Below are positions 1 through 9,103 of a DNA stretch of 64,000 nt, one piece after another (the first letter of the stretch is position 1; each line of letters opens with the position of its first letter). The stretch comes from Candidatus Poribacteria bacterium. Lineage in GTDB: Bacteria; Poribacteria; WGA-4E; PCPOR2b. The translations under genes were made by a program, and so were the position numbers. The notes under the pieces were generated by a model. The model made no database searches. It saw only the letters and a list, made by a program, of their open reading frames with translations, and was not told the DNA's origin. Where the stretch lies: assembly GCA_028819845.1 (NCBI GenBank), contig JAPPKS010000026.1, forward strand, positions 14,917 to 78,916, written 5' to 3'.

Positions 1-112
1 TCAACTCCCAAATCCTTATACGCTCCCTTAATCACAGCCCATCATTTAATCACAAAAATCACAGTTCAGACAGTATCGAAAATCGCAATCCCTTCCATTC
101 CTTTCACCCGAC

Positions 113-1618
113 TCACTCCGGCCAAATCGCCGCCATCTGCCAGGCATCAACCGACGTTACTACAGCCTCCCCGCCCTGAGCAAAAACCTCAACACCGACG
201 CTGTCCTTTCCCGACGGATAAATTCGTTTCGTGAGGCACACCCGCTGGTTGGCGAAAACCTCAACAATAGAACGGTCTACGAAGATACGCAACTGCAGCA
301 GTTCGCCCGCATCCAACGCAAACGGCGCGCGCTGCGCGCCGCGGTTAACCGCGTCAGGATTTACGCTCGACTGCTCCGCATCCAAAATCAGGCGTTTCTC
401 TTTACGGTCATAAGCGATTATCGTCTGTTCGCCGCCGTCGGGTGCGCAGCGCACCTTGACGCCGATTGCCTCGGCGCCGCCCGGATCAAGCTCAACGTCG
501 AGTTCAAGGCAATCCCCTGAAATACCCTCAAGCCGCACCGAACTGCCGCCGCTGACGCGGAGGCCGGTTGTCCGGCGATGATTGCCGCGCAGCTTCTCTA
601 TTTCCGGCACCGGTTCGATGCGCAGCGTATCGTCGTCAAACGGCGACAACACACGCGGGATACACATCACCCCCGCCCAACCGGAGGCGCGCTGCGCCGC
701 TTCGCTGCGGCCCTCTGAAACCCAGCCGAAGAAGATGCGGCGGCCCTCGCCGTCTTTCAACGTGATGCTTGCGCACAAGTGCCCGCTGTTGCCGCCGAAT
801 TCGCCGAAATTCATCCTGCCGTGGCGCTCAGGATAAAACTTCTGATCTGCATATCTGCCGATATAGTATTGTACGCCGCGCTCGTGGCTGGCGAACAGCA
901 GCATGTGCTTGCCGCCGAGGGGAAAGAAATCGGGGACTGCACAATCCGATTCCGGTTCCTTGTCCAATTCACTGGCGTAAAACGGGTGCAGGTATTCCCA
1001 ATTTATCATGTCCGGCGACCGGAATAGAAACGCCGTGTCGCCAATATCGTCGAGCCGCCCGCCGGCGAGCGAGTACCAGGTGTCGCCTTCCCGCCACGCA
1101 CACGGATCAAACGCCCGCCACTCCGCGCCGGGCGCCGACTGCGGGATAACCGGATTTTCGGGCGGTTTTTGCCACGTGAGCAGATCGTCCGTACTGGTAG
1201 CAATGCAATTGCCGTCAGGATTGCCGAAGTAAATTAGCGTCGGAACGCCGTCATTAACGACGGCGCCGCCGCTATAGCAACCCTCCCGGTCAGCGCCGCC
1301 CGGCGTCGGCGACAGTGCGATTGGCAAATCCGTCCAATGCACCAAATCCTCGCTCACCGTGTGCCCCCAGTGAATAGTGCCGTGGAATGCGCCGTTGGGG
1401 TTGTATTGATAGAACAGATGGTATTTCCCTTTCCAATAGATTGCGCCGTTCGGGTCGTTCATCCAGTTCGCCGGCGGCAGGAAGTGGTATAGCGGGCGGT
1501 ATGGGTCGACAGCCATCTGCTGCCGCTTTAGATGCGCGTGATTGGATTCGTTGGTCATCGGAATAACCTCGCCTTGGCTCGATACCAGTATCGAACACAG
1601 AACTATCAAGAATATCAT
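113..1618 (-). CDS. Glycoside hydrolase family 32 (fructan/sucrose hydrolase type), exported
   Basis: 501 residues. The N-terminus is hydrophobic and looks like a signal peptide (about residues 1-16), so the enzyme is probably exported. The five-bladed GH32 propeller starts with WMNDPNG (Asp55 is the expected nucleophile), has a DP pair at 171-172 where the family RDP motif lies, and the acid/base motif region at 223-230. The C-terminal part matches the GH32 beta-sandwich (DRSIVEVFAN segment). Known family role: hydrolysis of beta-fructofuranosides such as sucrose, inulin or levan. Two motif deviations are visible: the usual Arg of RDP is Phe170, and the usual Glu-Cys acid/base motif reads Asp225-Cys226. 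Substrate cannot be told. It stands alone; the gene downstream of the window edge is unknown. An internal Met21 is an alternative start lacking the signal peptide. Confidence 0.9.
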   Translation of the reverse strand: MIFLIVLCSILVSSQGEVIPMTNESNHAHLKRQQMAVDPYRPLYHFLPPANWMNDPNGAIYWKGKYHLFYQYNPNGAFHGTIHWGHTVSEDLVHWTDLPIALSPTPGGADREGCYSGGAVVNDGVPTLIYFGNPDGNCIATSTDDLLTWQKPPENPVIPQSAPGAEWRAFDPCAWREGDTWYSLAGGRLDDIGDTAFLFRSPDMINWEYLHPFYASELDKEPESDCAVPDFFPLGGKHMLLFASHERGVQYYIGRYADQKFYPERHGRMNFGEFGGNSGHLCASITLKDGEGRRIFFGWVSEGRSEAAQRASGWAGVMCIPRVLSPFDDDTLRIEPVPEIEKLRGNHRRTTGLRVSGGSSVRLEGISGDCLELDVELDPGGAEAIGVKVRCAPDGGEQTIIAYDRKEKRLILDAEQSSVNPDAVNRGAQRAPFALDAGELLQLRIFVDRSIVEVFANQRVCLTKRIYPSGKDSVGVEVFAQGGEAVVTSVDAWQMAAIWPE

Positions 1619-1762
1619 GCTAATATTTTCGCATATCCCAGTGCAATCAATCTCGCCGAAACGTCTGTCCGCATCGTGGGTTGAGAGACTAGTGCGAATT
1701 GGAGTGAGAGATTGGGCATGGCGGCGCGCACGGCACGGCGACTACGTTCATCCAACGTTCAG

Positions 1763-3058
1763 CTACTTCGCCAACGCAGCGCACACCAGTTCCTCGTCAT
1801 TGCGGGCAAAAACATGTTTGTAGGCGTAAGCGGGATGCGACCAGCAAACGCCGCCGCGGCTGTTGAGTTGGTCGCGGGTCGGTTCGATGAGTTTGGCGCG
1901 GCTGATGATGTTAAGCCCCTCCGGCGACAGCGTGGTGACAAGCAACTCGCCGCGTTCGTTGAACATCCAGACCCTGTCGCCGTTGCGTACACAGTGAATC
2001 GTACCCCAGCGCGCTCTAGGAACCGCGGTGACATCTTCCCAGATTCGGTCGCCCGTGTCGGCATCAAGGCACCGCAGCTCGCCGTAGCTGTCAACGCCGT
2101 AAATGTAATCGCCGATAAGAAGCGGCGTCGACATGATAGCGTGCAGGCTGTCGGTATTTTTCTCATCAACGCCTTTTCGCCGCCAAATCTTCTCAATCGC
2201 CAATCGGTCTGGGTGAACCCTGAGCATGAGCGAACCTTCGAAAAAGTTGGAGACGAAAAGGCGTCCGCCGTGAAATACCGGTGTCGCAATGGATATAACC
2301 CCTTTGTCGGGTGCAAACGGGTGCTTCCAATGTAGTTCCCCGGTTTGCGGGTTAAGTCCGGCAAGGTTGTCGCCCGTCCAACAGACCAGCACCCGCTCGC
2401 CAGCCTGACTGATTAAAATAGGCGCCGCGTAGGAGGCGCGGTCATCAAGCGCTGTCCACCGCTCCTCGCCGTTTTTGCGGTCGAAGGCAACGAGGCATGC
2501 GCCGGGAGATCCGCCGATCTGGACGATGATTAAATCCTTATCGATAATCGGCGCGCTAGCAATCCCCCATGTCGGCATGCGGATGTTGTATTCGGTGTTG
2601 AGGTCTCTCTTCCACACGATATCGCCGTCCGCCGCGTTAAAGCAGTGCAGATGCCCCATGGCGCCCAGTGCGTACACCAGACCCTCGTGCACAGTCACGT
2701 TGGCGCGCGGCCCTGCGGTGTAACCGACGTTTCGGTATTCGCAGACGTAAGCATAAGTCCAGATCTCGTTTCCGGTTTCCCAATCGAAACAGTGGACGCG
2801 CTCCATCTGCTGCGGTTTCGTGATGCGGTCGGTCACGTACACGCGTCCCTCGGCGACAGTGGGACCACTGTATCCAGCGCCAATCTCTGTCCGCCACCGA
2901 ATCGAAAGTTCGTCGAATTTCTCGACAATGCCGGTTTCCAGCCATACGCCGTCGCGGTTAACGCCTCGCCACTGCGGCCAGTCGTCGGCAACGGCGTGTC
3001 CAAACAACACGGTGTTTATCACCGCCAACACAAAAATTCTCATCGCGCGATTCGTCAT
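1763..3058 (-). CDS. PQQ-like beta-propeller repeat protein, exported (BamB/quinoprotein-like)
   Basis: About 431 residues from the chosen start. The mature protein begins DWPQWRG soon after a signal peptide, the typical opening of secreted PQQ-binding-like propellers. Repeats with tryptophan-docking patterns (for example GEERWTALDD, GELHWKHPF, GDRIWEDV) recur along the whole length. Such proteins act as periplasmic quinoprotein-like or scaffold propellers; no enzymatic function can be assigned because the PQQ-site residues cannot be judged by eye. The frame stays open to 3127, but a GGGG run precedes the ATG at 3058 at good spacing and the signal peptide begins there, so I prefer 3058; 3067 and 3043 are alternatives. 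Confidence 0.85.
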   Translation of the reverse strand: MTNRAMRIFVLAVINTVLFGHAVADDWPQWRGVNRDGVWLETGIVEKFDELSIRWRTEIGAGYSGPTVAEGRVYVTDRITKPQQMERVHCFDWETGNEIWTYAYVCEYRNVGYTAGPRANVTVHEGLVYALGAMGHLHCFNAADGDIVWKRDLNTEYNIRMPTWGIASAPIIDKDLIIVQIGGSPGACLVAFDRKNGEERWTALDDRASYAAPILISQAGERVLVCWTGDNLAGLNPQTGELHWKHPFAPDKGVISIATPVFHGGRLFVSNFFEGSLMLRVHPDRLAIEKIWRRKGVDEKNTDSLHAIMSTPLLIGDYIYGVDSYGELRCLDADTGDRIWEDVTAVPRARWGTIHCVRNGDRVWMFNERGELLVTTLSPEGLNIISRAKLIEPTRDQLNSRGGVCWSHPAYAYKHVFARNDEELVCAALAK

Positions 3059-3256
3059 ATTTTCCATCCCCCGTACGCGTGCCATCTCACCGCGCCTCCG
3101 CAGTAGGCGCGGCGTCTCGCCGCCCATGACGGCACACTCCGCGTGCTGTCATATTCTGCAAAATCGTATTGCATCCACACCGCACTTTATAACCCCCATC
3201 CCCTATTTTGCCCATGATGTTAATGTTTTTCAACGCAAAAACCGTTCCAACGCTGC

Positions 3257-4042
3257 CTACCCCAAAATCTCTTTACGCAGCGCCTCCCCGTTTTCCTTCA
3301 TCCACTTGTGCAGCACCATAATGTCTGTGCCTATGGAAAAGTGGCGCACGCCTAAATCTAGGTAATACTTTGCGTCGTCCACGCTGTCAATTTCCGCTCG
3401 CGGCGGAACGTTCATCTTCAGGCCTGTTTCTATTACCGTCCGTTCGATGGATCTGATGTCCGCTTTGTACCGCTCTCCGGGGCGTCCAATACTCATAGAA
3501 AAGTCCGCCCCGCCCCACTGGAGCATGTCTACCCCATCCACCGACAGGATGTCCGGTAGGGCATCTATTGTAGGCTTTTTTTCTATCATAAACGCAATTA
3601 CAACGTCATTTAGTGCGTTTACATAGTCTTTTGTGCCTCCATATCCCATATATGTGGCGCGCCGCGTCGCGACGCCGTGATAGCCGCCGGCTTCAGGCGT
3701 TTCGGGGCGTACCGCTCGAACACACTCGTGTGCATCCTCGACCGTCCGGACATCCGCAAACAAAACACTCTGGAAGCCGGATCCGATGGCGCGTTGCGCC
3801 AGAAAGTTTCGAGGTTCCTGATCAATCTTAATCATGGCGGACATGTCAAATAGTTCAACTGCGCGGCAGAAGTTGTCGAGCGCGTACAGGTCGAACGGCG
3901 CATATTCGGCGACGAATTCGACGTAGTCGTACATGCCTGTATGCCCGATGGCTTCAACAACACTCGGCCAAGTGCTGTGCACGTGCGTGCTAACGCTCGG
4001 TTGGCCCGTGTTCAGTAATTCGCGCAATTTGTTGTGTCGCAT
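3257..4042 (-). CDS. HpcH/HpaI aldolase/citrate lyase family protein
   Basis: 261 residues. TIM-barrel class II pyruvate aldolase family (2-keto-3-deoxy-sugar or 4-hydroxy-2-oxoheptanedioate aldolase type), metal dependent, cytoplasmic. The segment ILSVDGVDMLQWGGADFSMS aligns with the family motif around the metal-binding Asp, although the usual GPxDL reads GGADF. Start chosen at 4042 because GGAGG lies 9 nt upstream; the frame extends 15 bases further. It is divergent from the CoA-transferase at 4231 and paralogous to the aldolase at 5503-6255, which has the same start arrangement. The true substrate is unknown. Confidence 0.85.
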   Translation of the reverse strand: MRHNKLRELLNTGQPSVSTHVHSTWPSVVEAIGHTGMYDYVEFVAEYAPFDLYALDNFCRAVELFDMSAMIKIDQEPRNFLAQRAIGSGFQSVLFADVRTVEDAHECVRAVRPETPEAGGYHGVATRRATYMGYGGTKDYVNALNDVVIAFMIEKKPTIDALPDILSVDGVDMLQWGGADFSMSIGRPGERYKADIRSIERTVIETGLKMNVPPRAEIDSVDDAKYYLDLGVRHFSIGTDIMVLHKWMKENGEALRKEILG

Positions 4043-4230
4043 AATCGCTGCCTCCAATGTTCGCGTCGTCTGGTTATCTGAATTTTCACACGCTATATTG
4101 TACAGGTGTTTGGTAGAAAATCAACAAAATTTTGCCGTCGCTCTCATGAAACCGCCGCATCGGTTTTCGATTCAACCAGGCACGTGAATCGTGCTAAAAT
4201 AGGAGTCACCACGGACAGAAAGGAAAACTC

Positions 4231-5418
4231 ATGCAAGGCCCATTAAAAGGGATACGAATCTTGGATCTCACCCGGATTTTAGCGGGACCCTACGCAGCCA
4301 TGATTTTGCGCGATCTCGGCGCCGAAGTCATTAAAATTGAGCAACCCGGTGTCGGAGACGAAGCCAGAGGCATCGGTCCATTCAAAAACGACTTCAGTTT
4401 GTATTTTATGAGCATAAACCGGGGCAAGAAAAGCTTGACACTGAACCTCAAATCCCAGCCTGGCAAGGACATCCTCGTGGAGTTGGTCAAGAAGTCGGAC
4501 GTACTCCTTGAAAATTTTCGTCCGGGGGCAATGAAAAAACTCGGCTTGGACTACGAAACGCTAAAGACGCACCACCCGCCCATGCTCTACGCAGCCTGTT
4601 CGGGATTTGGGCAGACCGGACCCTATGCCGGCCGCGGTGCGTACGACATGATAATTCAAGGGATGGGCGGCATGATTAGTATCACCGGCGAACCGAATCG
4701 TCCGCCCGTTCGCGTCGGCACGTCGATTAGCGACATCACCGCCGCACTGTTTACGGCGATCGGAATCCTCTCGGCGCTGCGGCACCGTGACAAGACAGGA
4801 GAGGGGCAGTTCATTGATGTCGCGATGTTGGACTGTCAAGTGGCAATCTTGGAAAACGCCATGGTGCGGTACCTCTCTACCGGCGACGTGCCGCAGCCGT
4901 TGGGTAGGCGCCATCCAACAATAACGCCGTTTGAGGCGTTTGAATCCGCGGACGGTTATGTGGTCATAGCCATGGGAAACAACGTGTTGTGGAAGAAGTT
5001 TTGCGAGCATGTCAAGCAGCCTGAGCTAATCGACGACAGTAGGTTCAGCACGAACGCGCTGCGCACCGAGAACCATGAAGAACTGTTCCCAATCCTTGCG
5101 GAGATTATGCGCCAACGTTCAACCGAGCAGTGGGTGACAGCGCTCGAGGAGATTGGTGTACCCTGCGGCCCCGTCAACACAGTGGACAAGGTAGCCAGCG
5201 ATCCGCAAGTCCGAGCGAGGGAGATGATTGTCGAAGTCGAACACCAAATGACGGGCGCCGTCGGAATTCCGGGTGTTCCGATTAAGCTATCGGAAACCCC
5301 CGGCAGTGTCGATGCGCCCGCGCCCAATCTCGGTGAGCATACCGGTGAGATTCTAACCGGTTTGTTGGGAATGGCGCCTGATGATGTCGACCGGTTAAAG
5401 CGTCAAGGTGTCGTGTAA
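4231..5418 (+). CDS. CaiB/BaiF family (class III) CoA-transferase
   Basis: 395 residues, full family length. It opens with GIRILDLTRILAGPYAAMILRDLGAEVIKIE, characteristic of formyl-CoA:oxalate and carnitine CoA-transferases, and continues with the R-P-G-A-M-K-K-L-G-L segment. The nucleophilic Asp is expected at residue 139 in the AYDMIIQ motif. The family transfers CoA between carboxylic acids through an enzyme-bound mixed anhydride. Start supported by AGAAAGGA upstream of ATG. It lies between two aldolases on the other strand, which suggests, but does not prove, catabolism of a branched or hydroxylated organic acid. Confidence 0.92.
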   Translation: MQGPLKGIRILDLTRILAGPYAAMILRDLGAEVIKIEQPGVGDEARGIGPFKNDFSLYFMSINRGKKSLTLNLKSQPGKDILVELVKKSDVLLENFRPGAMKKLGLDYETLKTHHPPMLYAACSGFGQTGPYAGRGAYDMIIQGMGGMISITGEPNRPPVRVGTSISDITAALFTAIGILSALRHRDKTGEGQFIDVAMLDCQVAILENAMVRYLSTGDVPQPLGRRHPTITPFEAFESADGYVVIAMGNNVLWKKFCEHVKQPELIDDSRFSTNALRTENHEELFPILAEIMRQRSTEQWVTALEEIGVPCGPVNTVDKVASDPQVRAREMIVEVEHQMTGAVGIPGVPIKLSETPGSVDAPAPNLGEHTGEILTGLLGMAPDDVDRLKRQGVV

Positions 5419-5502
5419 GATTTTGTAAAAAGGACTCCCAAACTGCAACCGTTAACTGGACTGTTTTGCGCCTCGCTCAATATCGGCGAATGCTCACCAG
5501 AG

Positions 5503-6255
5503 TCACCTCGCGTTCTGGGCGTTGGCAATGAATTCGGTTGCCCCAGCAGAAAGCCACGGTTTAACTTGCGTCAATAAGAATCGCACCCCCGCCTGAACGT
5601 ATTTGGCGACGTTTTGGTTATTGACAAGCGTGCCGGCTACCCGTCCCGCCGCCTGAATGCGCGCAAGTGCATCATCAATTGTGGCTTGAACTTCCCGGTG
5701 TTGGATATTCGCCAGATGCCCCATCGAAGCCGCCAAATCTGTCGGGGCGACCATGAACACGTCAATGCCGTCCACACTTAGAATTTCATCAAGATTCCCG
5801 ATAGCAACAATGTCCTCAATCAGTACGATTAGCAGTGTCTCATCGTTCGCAACATCGTAATAATCGGGCACTGCGTAACCCTGGCGGCTTGTGAACATGC
5901 CGCGGTGCCCCATCGGCGCGAACTTGCCGCCGTCGACGACGTTCTGTGCTTCTTCCTTGGTGTTCACGTGCGGGACGACGATGCCCTGCGCGCCGCGGTC
6001 AAGTGTGCGGTAAATGAGTGCCTGGTCGTTGCGGTTGACACGAACCACCGAAGTCAAATTCCAAATGTCGCACGCGCGGGTGAGGTTGCCGAGATCCGCA
6101 GCGTCCACCGCCCCGTGCTCGGCTTCCAGCCACACACCGTCAAATCCGTTCGGGCCGAATGCGTCAATGTCGTCCGCGTGGGTGATGCCGCTGATTGTGT
6201 ACGAAAGTTCCCCCGCTGCAAGTTTCTGCTTCACCCGGTTTGGCCTGATTTTCAT
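5503..6255 (-). CDS. HpcH/HpaI aldolase/citrate lyase family protein (second copy)
   Basis: 250 residues. Contains the classical family segments: GFDGVWLEAEHG near the N-terminus, GAQGIVVPHVNTKEEA in the middle, and SVDGIDVFMVAPTDLAASMGH carrying the metal-binding Asp. Expected role: retro-aldol cleavage of a 2-keto-3-deoxy acid to pyruvate and an aldehyde. Start at 6255 is set by GGAGG 8-9 nt upstream; that ribosome-binding site lies in the last codons and stop of dusB (ends 6260), so the two are probably co-transcribed and translationally linked. It is more typical of the family than the copy at 3257-4042. Confidence 0.88.
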   Translation of the reverse strand: MKIRPNRVKQKLAAGELSYTISGITHADDIDAFGPNGFDGVWLEAEHGAVDAADLGNLTRACDIWNLTSVVRVNRNDQALIYRTLDRGAQGIVVPHVNTKEEAQNVVDGGKFAPMGHRGMFTSRQGYAVPDYYDVANDETLLIVLIEDIVAIGNLDEILSVDGIDVFMVAPTDLAASMGHLANIQHREVQATIDDALARIQAAGRVAGTLVNNQNVAKYVQAGVRFLLTQVKPWLSAGATEFIANAQNAR

Positions 6256-6259
6256 AATC

Positions 6260-7273
6260 TTATCCTCCATGTTGTTCGATATGATCGTATCCGGTCAATC
6301 TAGTACGTTCTTGTAAATCGTCTATAACTTGGATAATTTCTCCATAACTATCGCTCGTCACTAGCTTTGAGCGGTAAGGTTTCATGTTCGGTATGCCCTT
6401 GAGATAGTTCTTATAATGCCGTCTCATCTCTAGTATGCCCAACCGCATCCCTTTCCATTTTATGGAGAGATTCAGATGCTGTTCCATGACGTGTAGGCTC
6501 TCTTTCAGAGTCGGCGGCGGCATTAATTGCCCCGTGGAAAGATAGTGTTTTATTTCGTTGAAAATCCACGGATAACCAATCGCAGCCCGCCCAATCATCA
6601 TGCCATCCACGCCGTACGTTTTACGCAATTCAAACGCCTTTTGGGGGCTGTCAACATCGCCGTTTCCAAAAACAGGAATTTTCATGCGAGGGTTATTTTT
6701 TATTTCCCCTATCAAAGTCCAGTCGGCGTCACCTTTGTACATCTGCACCCGCGTTCTGCCGTGAACAGTAATCGCCTGAATCCCTACATCCTGTAATCTC
6801 TCTGCGACATCCACAATGAATTTCGTCTTTTCGTCCCAACCGAGCCGGGTTTTGACCGTTACCGGCACTGCCGTGGACTTTACAATCTCGTCCGTCATTT
6901 TTATCATCTTCGGAAGATCCAGTAAAATTCCGGCGCCCGCCCCCTTGCAGGCAACCTTTTTCACAGGGCAGCCGTAGTTGATGTCAATCAGATCGGGATC
7001 GGCCTTCTCGGCAATTCCAACTGCCTCTCGCATTGATGAAATTTCGCTGCCGAAAATCTGAATGCCGATAGGGCGCTCATACTCGAAGATATCTAGCTTC
7101 GATACGCTCTTGGCAGCGTTCCTGATAAGTCCCTCCGAAGAGATGAATTCCGTAAACATCAGGTCCGCCCCGTTATCGTGGCAAACCTTCCGAAAAGGCG
7201 GATCGCTGACATCTTCCATGGGTGCCAACAGAATCGGAAAATCGCCTAATTCTATGTTATCAATCTTGACCAT
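6260..7273 (-). CDS. dusB: tRNA-dihydrouridine synthase (DusB type)
   Basis: 337 residues, usual length. FMN-dependent TIM-barrel enzyme reducing specific uridines of tRNA to dihydrouridine. The N-terminus LLAPMEDVSDPPFR and the motif NYGCPVKKVACKGAGAGILL with catalytic Cys102 are diagnostic; VKTRLGW and TVHGRTR are further FMN/tRNA-contact segments. The PMEDVSDPPFR variant is most like the Bacteroidetes-type DusB. The downstream aldolase starts 4 nt after the stop codon. Confidence 0.95.
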   Translation of the reverse strand: MVKIDNIELGDFPILLAPMEDVSDPPFRKVCHDNGADLMFTEFISSEGLIRNAAKSVSKLDIFEYERPIGIQIFGSEISSMREAVGIAEKADPDLIDINYGCPVKKVACKGAGAGILLDLPKMIKMTDEIVKSTAVPVTVKTRLGWDEKTKFIVDVAERLQDVGIQAITVHGRTRVQMYKGDADWTLIGEIKNNPRMKIPVFGNGDVDSPQKAFELRKTYGVDGMMIGRAAIGYPWIFNEIKHYLSTGQLMPPPTLKESLHVMEQHLNLSIKWKGMRLGILEMRRHYKNYLKGIPNMKPYRSKLVTSDSYGEIIQVIDDLQERTRLTGYDHIEQHGG

Positions 7274-7431
7274 CTGTACAGTCAGAACCCTTCAATTACT
7301 GCTTCTACCGACAAAATTCATAATACTTTTCAACGTGCAAACTAACACCGCTTCCGGCGCATTATAGCAAATCCCTATAGAATGCACGACTAAAAAAGCG
7401 GTTGATTCCTACGCTCGCCCTACCGTCAGCC

Positions 7432-7461
7432 AAAAAAAAGGCTCCCAAAAACTTGGGAGCC
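7432..7461 (-). terminator. Rho-independent terminator of the cold-shock gene
   Basis: Near-perfect hairpin: GGCTCCCAA pairs with TTGGGAGCC around a short loop, followed on the minus strand by eight T residues. It lies 59 nt downstream of the cold-shock gene stop and is oriented to end that transcript. Confidence 0.93.
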
Positions 7462-7519
7462 TTTCGGTAAATTAAAAAATCTGGATTAACGTGAAACAGG
7501 TTTTTGAGCCATTACAGCC

Positions 7520-7720
7520 TTAAACCTTCATCACTTCTTCTGCCTGAAAGCCCTTGGGGCCGCTTACAATTTTGAACTCGACCTCTTGCCCCTCTTGGAG
7601 AGACTTGAAACCGGATCCTTCAATGGCGGAATAATGCACGAACACATCTTCCCCCTCATCAGTGGTTATGAATCCATAACCTTTTTGGTCATTGAACCAT
7701 TTGACTTGACCTCTTGCCAT
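7520..7720 (-). CDS. Cold-shock domain protein (CspA family)
   Basis: 66 residues, one OB-fold cold-shock domain. Both nucleic-acid binding motifs are present: RNP1 KGYGFI and RNP2 VFVHYSAI. Binds single-stranded RNA/DNA, acting as an RNA chaperone in the cytoplasm. A strong GGAGGT ribosome-binding site precedes the ATG and a strong terminator follows, so it is a monocistronic, probably highly expressed gene. The 400-bp upstream region may include a long leader, as is common in this family, but I could not identify a cold-box. Confidence 0.96.
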   Translation of the reverse strand: MARGQVKWFNDQKGYGFITTDEGEDVFVHYSAIEGSGFKSLQEGQEVEFKIVSGPKGFQAEEVMKV

Positions 7721-8130
7721 CGTGTTGCACCTCCTTTCTTCTGTAAGATTCTATACTGCAAATGTCGCATGAAGCTGAAGAAGCATAGAGGTACAAAAAG
7801 ACAGCGAATCTGGGGAAGATGCTTCAGTTTTGCCCCTCATACTACTTACTTACTTACAATGCTAAGTTTAACCATTCAACAGTTAGCACGCACAGTATAC
7901 ACTATTTTCCCTGTGAATGCAAGAATAATTACGATTTCCGCACTGCAACGGTTTCCACAAAGACCTGCTGGGAAGCCTTAACGGGCCGTATTGAAAGATG
8001 GATTGCGCCCGTTGACAACTATTTTGAATCGTGGTAAAATCAGAATTGGGTTCGATTTTGCGGCGAGATAAATCTAGCAGGTTTAAAACCGGGAGCGGCT
8101 GGCCACACCGCAATCGGCAAAGGAGAATGC
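7721..8130. other. Divergent intergenic region
   Basis: About 410 bases between the cold-shock gene (minus) and the hypothetical gene at 8131 (plus). It must contain both promoters, but I find no convincing -35/-10 pair. Short ORFs here have no recognisable protein content. A small CTTA tandem run lies near 7850. Confidence 0.5.
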
Positions 8131-9051
8131 GTGCCTCACTACGATTCACTTTTCAGTACCGGCGATTGGATCGAAATCTATCGCACGACCGATGAGTGGG
8201 AATCCAATTTGGTCCAAACTACACTTAAGAATCAGCACATCCAATGCCGACCTACACGCGAGAGAGACGCGGACGGAAAACGCCAAATTATACTTTCCGT
8301 TTCTCGTGATGATCAAGTCGAAGCATTAGAAATTGTAAGTGACATCAACTTGGCAATCGCCAATGAGGAACACGCTGACCGTGCGACAGCGAAGGTTCCC
8401 GCACGTAACCACCTTAACACTCCGACTATGAACGAGCCGCCAAAAGCCGCACCAACCGTCTTTGAAGAGGTTACCATTGCGGAACGTGAAGGCATTGGCA
8501 GGATTATTCATTACCCGGGCAGAGGATACGAGTTGCGAGTCGGACCAGAACCCTATGGGGTAATAGAGGAGAGCCGTTGGAACGAGTTTATCGATCTCAG
8601 TGCACAACGTCAAGAATTCTCAATGCTACTCCGGCACGAATATTTCCAACTTTTTCAGTGGCTGAAAGCGCAAAAATTAATGGCTGAGTTCATCCGTTTG
8701 GTCGAATCAACCTATCGCGAAGTGCCTCCCCCTCGCCGCCGCAATCAACACCCGGACGCCGCGGCAGCATTGGATTCAAGCAGTTCCGGGAAGGCTGTAG
8801 TCCGAATAAGCTTTTTTGCCAAAGCCAGCCTAGGATTTGCGCTAATTTCTCTGTCGGCCGTCAACTTCCAACTCCAATGGAATGTCGGGTATGGGTTGTC
8901 TCTGCTCGCCATCGTCACCGGCATTGGGGCAAAATTCCATATTAATGCCCGCGGCGGCGCGTTGAAGGGAGGCCGCATCGCCATGTTTGCTGTTATCATA
9001 GCCTGCGTTGCGATAGTTTTGAGAACCATTTTTTCTTTTTTGGGCGGCTGA
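8131..9051 (+). CDS. Hypothetical membrane protein with DUF2007-like N-terminal domain
   Basis: 306 residues. Residues about 10-80 (IEIYRTTDEWESNLVQTTL then a Q-V-E-A-L-E-I-V ending) resemble the small DUF2007 'putative signal transducing' domain. The centre is hydrophilic, and the last about 85 residues contain two to three hydrophobic segments (ALISLSAVNF..., GLSLLAIVTGIGAKF, MFAVIIACVAIVLRTIF), so the protein is anchored by its C-terminus. GTG start, placed by AGGAG 5 nt upstream. The TTG-start gene at 9104 follows closely and may be co-transcribed. Function unknown. Confidence 0.7.
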   Translation: MPHYDSLFSTGDWIEIYRTTDEWESNLVQTTLKNQHIQCRPTRERDADGKRQIILSVSRDDQVEALEIVSDINLAIANEEHADRATAKVPARNHLNTPTMNEPPKAAPTVFEEVTIAEREGIGRIIHYPGRGYELRVGPEPYGVIEESRWNEFIDLSAQRQEFSMLLRHEYFQLFQWLKAQKLMAEFIRLVESTYREVPPPRRRNQHPDAAAALDSSSSGKAVVRISFFAKASLGFALISLSAVNFQLQWNVGYGLSLLAIVTGIGAKFHINARGGALKGGRIAMFAVIIACVAIVLRTIFSFLGG

Positions 9052-9103
9052 TTCTCTTCGTTGCACCCGCTAACATTTGAACCATCTCGCGTAGAGACGA
9101 ATT

